DNA from: Clostridium sp. CAG:302
GTDB taxonomy: Bacteria > Bacillota_I > Bacilli_A > RF39 > UBA660
Direction: 5' to 3'
Assembly: GCA_000431795.1 (NCBI GenBank)
Contig: FR887358.1
Location: forward strand, 2,575-11,788
Length of the DNA stretch: 9,214 nucleotides
The position numbers and the translations under genes are program-made. Of the stretch, positions 4,758 to 9,214 are shown in pieces. The stretch's first letter is position 1. The number at the start of each line of letters is the position of its first letter. The notes beneath the pieces are model-generated. The model was given only the letters and a program-made list of their open reading frames with translations. It ran no database searches and was not told where the DNA came from.

Positions 4758-5132
4758 TTATTCCTTTTCTATAGTAGTTCTACCACTTATTCTATTATCA
4801 CTATCTTTAATCCAAAGATAATATTTTTTATATGTAAAGTAATTACTCTCTACTTTGTTATTTTCTATTTTATTCCAACATAATGAATCTATACTAGGAA
4901 CACTCTTAGTTGTTTTTAGACAGTATTCAGTTGAATCTCCTATTGTTGTTATTATAAGTTTATTATTTTCTTTAGTAATACTTTCTATTTTAGCTATCAT
5001 ATTTTCATTAGGTTTAGCATAATACTGATTATTATCACTATCTGGTAAGATATTTTTTGCTACAATGAAACTAAATACTGATAAGATGAATATACCTCCA
5101 AGTACTATAAATGTACTATTATTATTTTTCAT
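4758..5132 (-). CDS. Membrane-anchored protein with small Ig-like ectodomain
   Basis: This 124-residue protein has a short N-terminus, one membrane segment at about 8-27 (FIVLGGIFILSVFSFIVA), a linker, and an extracytoplasmic domain at about 45-122. The domain contains C71 and C85, which could form a disulfide, and the pattern YYLWIKDSDNRIS (104-116). That pattern resembles the final strands of bacterial Ig-like repeats (yYlWvKDsaGNiS) often found in Bacillota surface proteins. Its start overlaps the end of the Ca2+-ATPase gene by 11 bases, and its AGGGAGG site lies inside that gene, so translation is coupled to the pump. It could be an accessory subunit or an independent surface protein. The function is not known; the domain call is by motif pattern only. 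Confidence 0.85.
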   Translation of the reverse strand: MKNNNSTFIVLGGIFILSVFSFIVAKNILPDSDNNQYYAKPNENMIAKIESITKENNKLIITTIGDSTEYCLKTTKSVPSIDSLCWNKIENNKVESNYFTYKKYYLWIKDSDNRISGRTTIEKE

Positions 5133-7737
5133 TTTTAACCTCCCTGTAATCTTTAAATAATTTTGTATATATTGGTTTTACTAACTCTCCTAATACAAAC
5201 ATTATAAAACATATTCCGATAGTTATCAAGATATAATTTATTTTTATATTTGGTACTATAAAGTATTTACTTATTGGGGTTACTAATACTATGATTTGAA
5301 CTAATAGTATTAAGAATACTCCTAATGTTAGTTTTTTATTTGAAAAGATGTCTTTATTTAGTACTGACTTCTTAATATTACGACAAGAGAACGAGAATAG
5401 TAATTCATGAGTTACTAAGTAGATAAATAATAATGAACCTGCAGTATTTACATCTGCTTCTTTTGCAAAATAGATAAATATTATTAACATTACTATTGAT
5501 TTTATGATTGCTCCGATTACTATTTTAGCTGTTAATAATGGGGTGAAGAAACTTTCATTGTATTTATTAGCAAGAGTATTTTCCATTTGGTCTTCTGTTT
5601 TCTTTTCGAAAGCTAACATAATAGCAGGTATACTGTCGGTTACTAGATTTAACCATAGTAATTGAAGGGTAGTAAACATTTCCATATTTAGTACCATGGA
5701 TATGAATACTAGTATTACTTCGATTATATTACCCGCAAGTAAGTATAGTATTATCTTCTTTATATTAGCAGTTATTCTTCTTCCCTCTTCAACACCATCT
5801 ACTATTGTTGAAAAACTATCATCTACAAGAATACAATCTGCTACTTTTTTTACTACTTCAGTTCCGGTTATTCCCATACCTATTCCAATATCAGCTTTTT
5901 GAATAGCAGGTGCATCGTTTACGCCATCTCCAGTCATAGCTACAACATAACCATTACTTTGTAGTGCATCTACTATTCTTAATTTAGTACTAGGTGATAT
6001 TCTAGCATAAACATTATATTTCTTAACAGCTTCTTTTAATTCATCATCAGTCATTTTATCTACTATTTTACCAGTAGTAGCCCCTTCATCAGTATCAATA
6101 ATACCAACACTCTTAGCAATAGCCCTAGCAGTATTTATACTATCTCCAGTTATCATAACTATCTTTATTCCTGAATTCTTACAAACATTAATTGCACTAG
6201 GTACTGATGTTCTAGGAGGATCCATCATACCAATTAACCCTATAAATATCATATCTTTCTCTGGATTACTTGTATTTCCATTTTTATAAGCTAAAGCCAA
6301 AATACGAAGTGATTTTTCTGATTCTTCTTCTTCTATTTTTAATATCTTTTCTTTATATTCTGTAGTAATATTATATAGTTTATTATCTTCTAGATAATAG
6401 GAACAGTTTTGTAATACTGAGTCTAAACTTCCCTTAGTAAAAGAGTATTCTTTATTATCTATAACATTTATAGTACTCATCATCTTCCTATCAGAATCAA
6501 ATGGATACTCCTTTACTCTCGGAATATTAACTAAAGTATTTCTATCTTCTAGATATTTATATATAGCCACTTCAGTTTCATCCCCTAGATATTTGTCATT
6601 ATTCTTAGTTACATTCTGACAACTTGATAAACAATAATTATATAGATTTATGTTTTCGATATTATCTTTTTCGGTATATAATTTATTGTTTACATAGATA
6701 CTTTTTACTTGCATTTTATTTTCAGTAATAGTTCCTGTTTTATCAGAACAGATTATATCAGTAGAACCTAGTGTTTCAACAGAAGCCATCTTTCTTATGA
6801 TTACATTTCTTTTAGCCATTTCAGACATTCCTAGAGATAATATTATGGTTATTACTGATGACATTCCTTCAGGAATAGCTGCTACTGCTAGTGAGATGGA
6901 TAGCATTAGGATATCAAAGAAATCATTCTTTTTAAGTAGGCCTACGGCCATCATAACTATTATTATAGCTATTATTATATAGGTTAATACTTTACTTATT
7001 TGATTTACTTTCTTTTGAAGAGGAGTTAGTTCATTTGTATTATTCATAAGGCTTGCTCCTATTTTACCTAGTTCTGTATTCATAGCGGTACTACATACTA
7101 CTACAAAGGCATGTCCATTTGTTACATTACAGCCAGCATAAACCATATTTTTTCTTTCATATAATTCTTTTTCTTCGGTTATATCATTATTATCTTTCTT
7201 GATACTTTTTGATTCTCCGGTTAGGGTTGATTCATTTACTTCTAAGGCTTCTGATGATATTATTCTAGCATCAGCGGATACATAGTCTCCTGCTTCTAGT
7301 TCTATTATATCTCCTGGTACAATCTTTCTTACATCAATGGTTTCTTTCTTACCATTTCTTATGACATTATTATTTGTTATAAACATTTTGTTTAGTTCTT
7401 CTATTGCTTTATCGGCTTTCTTTTCTTCAATAAAACTTAGGGTTGCATTTATTACTACGATTATTAAGATTATTATTGAATCAGCATATGATTCTTTTTG
7501 AATATAAGATATTACTGCAGAAAACACTGAAGCAAAGATAAGTAATATTATCATGAGGTCATTAAACTGATTTAAAAAGATTATGAAATTTGATTTTTTC
7601 TTTCGTTCTGCTAATTTATTTTCGCCATACTCCTCTAATCTCTTACTTGCTTCTTCTTCAGTTAATCCGCTTATACTTGTATTTAATTCTTTATATAGTT
7701 TTTCTACTTTTTTATTATAATAATTATTTTCTTTCAT
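5122..7737 (-). CDS. P-type Ca2+-transporting ATPase (type IIA, SERCA-like)
   Basis: This 871-residue pump uses ATP to move Ca2+ out of the cytoplasm. The N-terminal cation-ATPase domain is followed by TGES (173-176, actuator), PEG at 289-291 in M4, SDKTGT at 331-336 with phosphorylated D332, KGS at 435-437 (nucleotide binding), MITGD at 528-532 and TGDGVNDAP at 602-610. Ca2+ ligands of the SERCA type are all present: E290 (M4), N670 and E673 (M5), N697, T700 and D701 (M6), and E778 (M8, VTHELLFSF). Hence both Ca2+ sites look intact, unlike Na/K- or H-type pumps. Length matches bacterial family members with ten membrane segments. The start has an AAGGAG site that overlaps the stop of the preceding 58-residue gene. 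It is the third gene of the operon. Ca2+ specificity is strongly suggested but untested; no truncation is seen. Confidence 0.95.
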   Translation of the reverse strand: MKENNYYNKKVEKLYKELNTSISGLTEEEASKRLEEYGENKLAERKKKSNFIIFLNQFNDLMIILLIFASVFSAVISYIQKESYADSIIILIIVVINATLSFIEEKKADKAIEELNKMFITNNNVIRNGKKETIDVRKIVPGDIIELEAGDYVSADARIISSEALEVNESTLTGESKSIKKDNNDITEEKELYERKNMVYAGCNVTNGHAFVVVCSTAMNTELGKIGASLMNNTNELTPLQKKVNQISKVLTYIIIAIIIVMMAVGLLKKNDFFDILMLSISLAVAAIPEGMSSVITIILSLGMSEMAKRNVIIRKMASVETLGSTDIICSDKTGTITENKMQVKSIYVNNKLYTEKDNIENINLYNYCLSSCQNVTKNNDKYLGDETEVAIYKYLEDRNTLVNIPRVKEYPFDSDRKMMSTINVIDNKEYSFTKGSLDSVLQNCSYYLEDNKLYNITTEYKEKILKIEEEESEKSLRILALAYKNGNTSNPEKDMIFIGLIGMMDPPRTSVPSAINVCKNSGIKIVMITGDSINTARAIAKSVGIIDTDEGATTGKIVDKMTDDELKEAVKKYNVYARISPSTKLRIVDALQSNGYVVAMTGDGVNDAPAIQKADIGIGMGITGTEVVKKVADCILVDDSFSTIVDGVEEGRRITANIKKIILYLLAGNIIEVILVFISMVLNMEMFTTLQLLWLNLVTDSIPAIMLAFEKKTEDQMENTLANKYNESFFTPLLTAKIVIGAIIKSIVMLIIFIYFAKEADVNTAGSLLFIYLVTHELLFSFSCRNIKKSVLNKDIFSNKKLTLGVFLILLVQIIVLVTPISKYFIVPNIKINYILITIGICFIMFVLGELVKPIYTKLFKDYREVKNEK

Positions 7738-7749
7738 CTTTTTACTCCT

Positions 7750-7926
7750 TTATATTAGATATGATAGAATAAACATTACTATCATTATTATTAAGATTAT
7801 TATCAATAGTATTTTGGTTATATTTATTAGTGTATTTTGATATGGTTTTAATACTCTTATTCCACAATTACGACAATACTTATCACTATCTCTTACTACT
7901 TTTTTACAATTTATGCACTCTTTCAT
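7750..7926 (-). CDS. 58-residue zinc-ribbon membrane protein
   Basis: This small gene encodes a protein starting MKECINCKKVV. It has a zinc ribbon (C4, C7, C18, C21; CxxC...CRNCG) and one hydrophobic helix at about 32-57 (ILLIIILIIMIVMFILSYLI), with the ribbon expected on the cytoplasmic face. Its ATG overlaps the stop codon of the upstream metallopeptidase by one base (TAATG), and its own stop overlaps the ATPase ribosome binding site (TAAAGGAG). This firmly places it inside the operon and supports it as a real gene despite its size. Its N-terminus resembles that of the preceding metallopeptidase, which also begins with CxxC...CxxCG before a membrane helix. A role as a small partner or regulator of the pump or protease is possible but not shown. 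Confidence 0.85.
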   Translation of the reverse strand: MKECINCKKVVRDSDKYCRNCGIRVLKPYQNTLINITKILLIIILIIMIVMFILSYLI

Positions 7927-9044
7927 TATTGTAACCTCTCTTTTAGGATATTTATTATTTCTAATGAACTGGTACTTGACGAATCTCTATGTAAGTAATA
8001 GTCATGAACGGCTTCAGCGATTACTTCGTCATAATTTACACTTTCTTTTATTTTTTGGCTAGCATATCCTGATATATTTTTGGTAAAGTCTTCAAGTGAA
8101 ATATTGGTATTATACTTTTTGTTATAACTCTCTATGGCTTCTCCGACTAGTTCTTTTGAGTATGTTCCTTCTTTTAAGATATTTAGAATTTTTTGATAAT
8201 TATTTATATTATCTTTGGTTACTAGTGTTATGTTATCTATATTATTTTGTTTTAATAGTGTTACCAAGGTTATGTAATGTCCTAGTTCATGGGCTATTAG
8301 TGATTCATAACTAGCATTATTTGGATACCAGTTTTCTTTTAATCCTTTACTTAGGATATCTTTATTTAAGAAATAATAACTATTTAATAAGATTTCGGTT
8401 TTATTTACTTTGTTATATTCTTTTATATCTAAGTTATTATTTATAAAAGTATTAGTAGGATTGAAATAGGCTATATAGTCTTCATTACTTGGAGCATTAG
8501 TTATTGTTATGTTGGTTAGATAGCCTTTTATATTAGGAAATAATTGATAGGTTACAGTTATAACTTCTTTTATTTTACTTGATACATCTTCATCAACATC
8601 ACATAAACTTACACTAGGAATGTTATAGTTTTCACTTACTTCTTTTTCGATTATGGATACATTTATGTTTCTTTTACATTTCCAAGATTGTTTTGTGATA
8701 TCTTGTTTTATTAGATTTATGGCTTCGGCTTTAGTACTTAAGGTTACTTTTGTATATTTATTATTAGTGTTAATAATGGATACTTTATAACCATATTTTA
8801 AGCTAGATATTTCTTTTTGTAATTCTATATATGGTCTAAACATATCTTTACCGCTTATTAGAGTCATTGCAATAAAACTTATTATGATAATAGAAGTTAA
8901 GGTAAATAATAAACCAATATTATTTTCTTTATATCTTAATTTATTGTCTTTTAAAGATAAATAGCCATGAGGAGTTAGTTCTCCGCAGGTGGGACAGAAG
9001 TTATCATCTGCTTCTAGTTCTTCATTACATTTTATACATTTCAT
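7926..9044 (-). CDS. Membrane-anchored zinc-ribbon HExxH metallopeptidase
   Basis: This 372-residue protein starts with a zinc ribbon (C3, C6, C17, C20; CPTCGE) on the cytoplasmic side, then one membrane segment at about 43-64 (IGLLFTLTSIIIISFIAMTL), then a large outer region. The catalytic motif HELGHY at 252-257 (H252, E253, H256) is followed by SGYAS (325-329) and DEVIAEAVHDYYL (339-351). The latter pattern is like the EAFAEAF helix of zincins, making E344 the likely third zinc ligand. The enzyme probably acts outside the membrane; its substrate is unknown. The start at 9044 has a strong AAAGGAGG site. It is the first gene of the five-gene operon, just downstream of an extended -10 promoter and divergent from an XRE-type regulator. 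The peptidase fold is well supported; the exact family is not recognised. Confidence 0.9.
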   Translation of the reverse strand: MKCIKCNEELEADDNFCPTCGELTPHGYLSLKDNKLRYKENNIGLLFTLTSIIIISFIAMTLISGKDMFRPYIELQKEISSLKYGYKVSIINTNNKYTKVTLSTKAEAINLIKQDITKQSWKCKRNINVSIIEKEVSENYNIPSVSLCDVDEDVSSKIKEVITVTYQLFPNIKGYLTNITITNAPSNEDYIAYFNPTNTFINNNLDIKEYNKVNKTEILLNSYYFLNKDILSKGLKENWYPNNASYESLIAHELGHYITLVTLLKQNNIDNITLVTKDNINNYQKILNILKEGTYSKELVGEAIESYNKKYNTNISLEDFTKNISGYASQKIKESVNYDEVIAEAVHDYYLHRDSSSTSSLEIINILKERLQ

Positions 9045-9069
9045 AGTTCCTCCTTTGCTACTTTATTTA

Positions 9070-9078
9070 ATTATATCA
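9070..9078 (-). promoter_or_regulatory. Extended -10 promoter of the five-gene operon
   Basis: On the minus strand, TGA-TATAAT (9078-9070) is a consensus extended -10 box, about 26 bases upstream of the metallopeptidase start. No good -35 box is seen at normal spacing; TTTACA lies 21 bases upstream. The extended -10 may compensate. Confidence 0.6.
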
Positions 9079-9101
9079 CATTTTGTCGTATTTGTTTGTA
9101 A

Positions 9102-9122
9102 AAAAATGATATTTTCATTTTT
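9102..9122. promoter_or_regulatory. Operator-like inverted repeat in the divergent promoter region
   Basis: AAAAATGA (9102-9109) and TCATTTTT (9115-9122) form a perfect 8-bp inverted repeat around 5 bases, between the divergent regulator and metallopeptidase genes. It could be the binding site of the XRE-type regulator starting at 9151. The AT-rich background makes chance possible. Confidence 0.4.
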
Positions 9123-9150
9123 AATGGGAAAATTATATTAGGTGTTAGAT

Positions 9151-9214
9151 ATGAATTTTCAAAAACTAATAGAATTAAGAGAAGACTCTAGTCTTAAACA
9201 AAAAGATATTGCAG
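9151..9214 (+). CDS. XRE-family HTH regulator, N-terminal fragment (runs off right edge)
   Basis: Only 21 codons are visible: MNFQKLIELREDSSLKQKDIA. This matches the first helix and turn of XRE/Cro-CI helix-turn-helix domains (LRE...LKQKDIA). The ATG is preceded by an AGGTG site about 6 bases upstream and a possible TATATT -10 at 9134-9139 without a clear -35. The gene is divergent from the five-gene operon and separated from it by about 106 bases holding an inverted repeat, so it is a candidate regulator of that operon or of itself. The rest of the protein, and any ligand domain, is outside the window. The fold call rests on a short but characteristic stretch. Confidence 0.7.
   Translation, partial: MNFQKLIELREDSSLKQKDIA

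Noticed and set aside
1..9214. CRISPR array, insertion sequence or attachment site
   Set aside because: No regularly spaced repeats, transposase or integrase gene, or long terminal repeats were seen on either strand.

Overview
The window is very AT-rich DNA with strong AGGAGG-type ribosome binding sites, standard-code stops (TAA, TAG and TGA all used) and tightly packed genes. Together with the protein families present, this points to a low-GC Bacillota chromosome, perhaps an uncultured gut lineage of Bacilli or Clostridia. The genus cannot be told from the sequence. Nearly all genes lie on the minus strand. The exceptions are a small RNA near 2.6 kb and the start of a regulator at the right edge.

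Left block (1-2404, minus): a promoter, a 22-codon leader ORF and a set of mutually exclusive RNA hairpins precede an ABC-F ATPase. The ABC-F gene is followed by a truncated HExxH zincin-like protein. The leader has the layout of a ribosome-mediated transcription attenuator of the kind known upstream of antibiotic-resistance ABC-F genes. This is the most interesting regulatory feature in the window.

Intergenic block (2405-2748): this contains two strong inverted repeats and an apparently stand-alone small RNA on the plus strand, with promoter, folded body and intrinsic terminator. I cannot assign it to a known family.

Toxin-antitoxin block (2749-4151, minus): an MqsR-like toxin is followed by a three-part antitoxin (YgiT/MqsA-type zinc finger, XRE helix-turn-helix, Panacea/DUF4065). 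They share a promoter that carries an operator-like dyad.

Right block (4204-9078, minus): five translationally coupled genes form one operon. In order of transcription they are a zinc-ribbon membrane metallopeptidase, a 58-residue zinc-ribbon membrane protein, a P-type Ca2+-ATPase, a membrane-anchored protein with an Ig-like ectodomain, and a 141-residue protein of unknown function. The operon ends in an intrinsic terminator. A divergent XRE-type regulator starts at 9151 and runs off the right edge.

The gene-poor stretch 2173-2748 is accounted for by the leader, the inverted repeats and the small RNA. No CRISPR array, IS element, tRNA or rRNA was seen.
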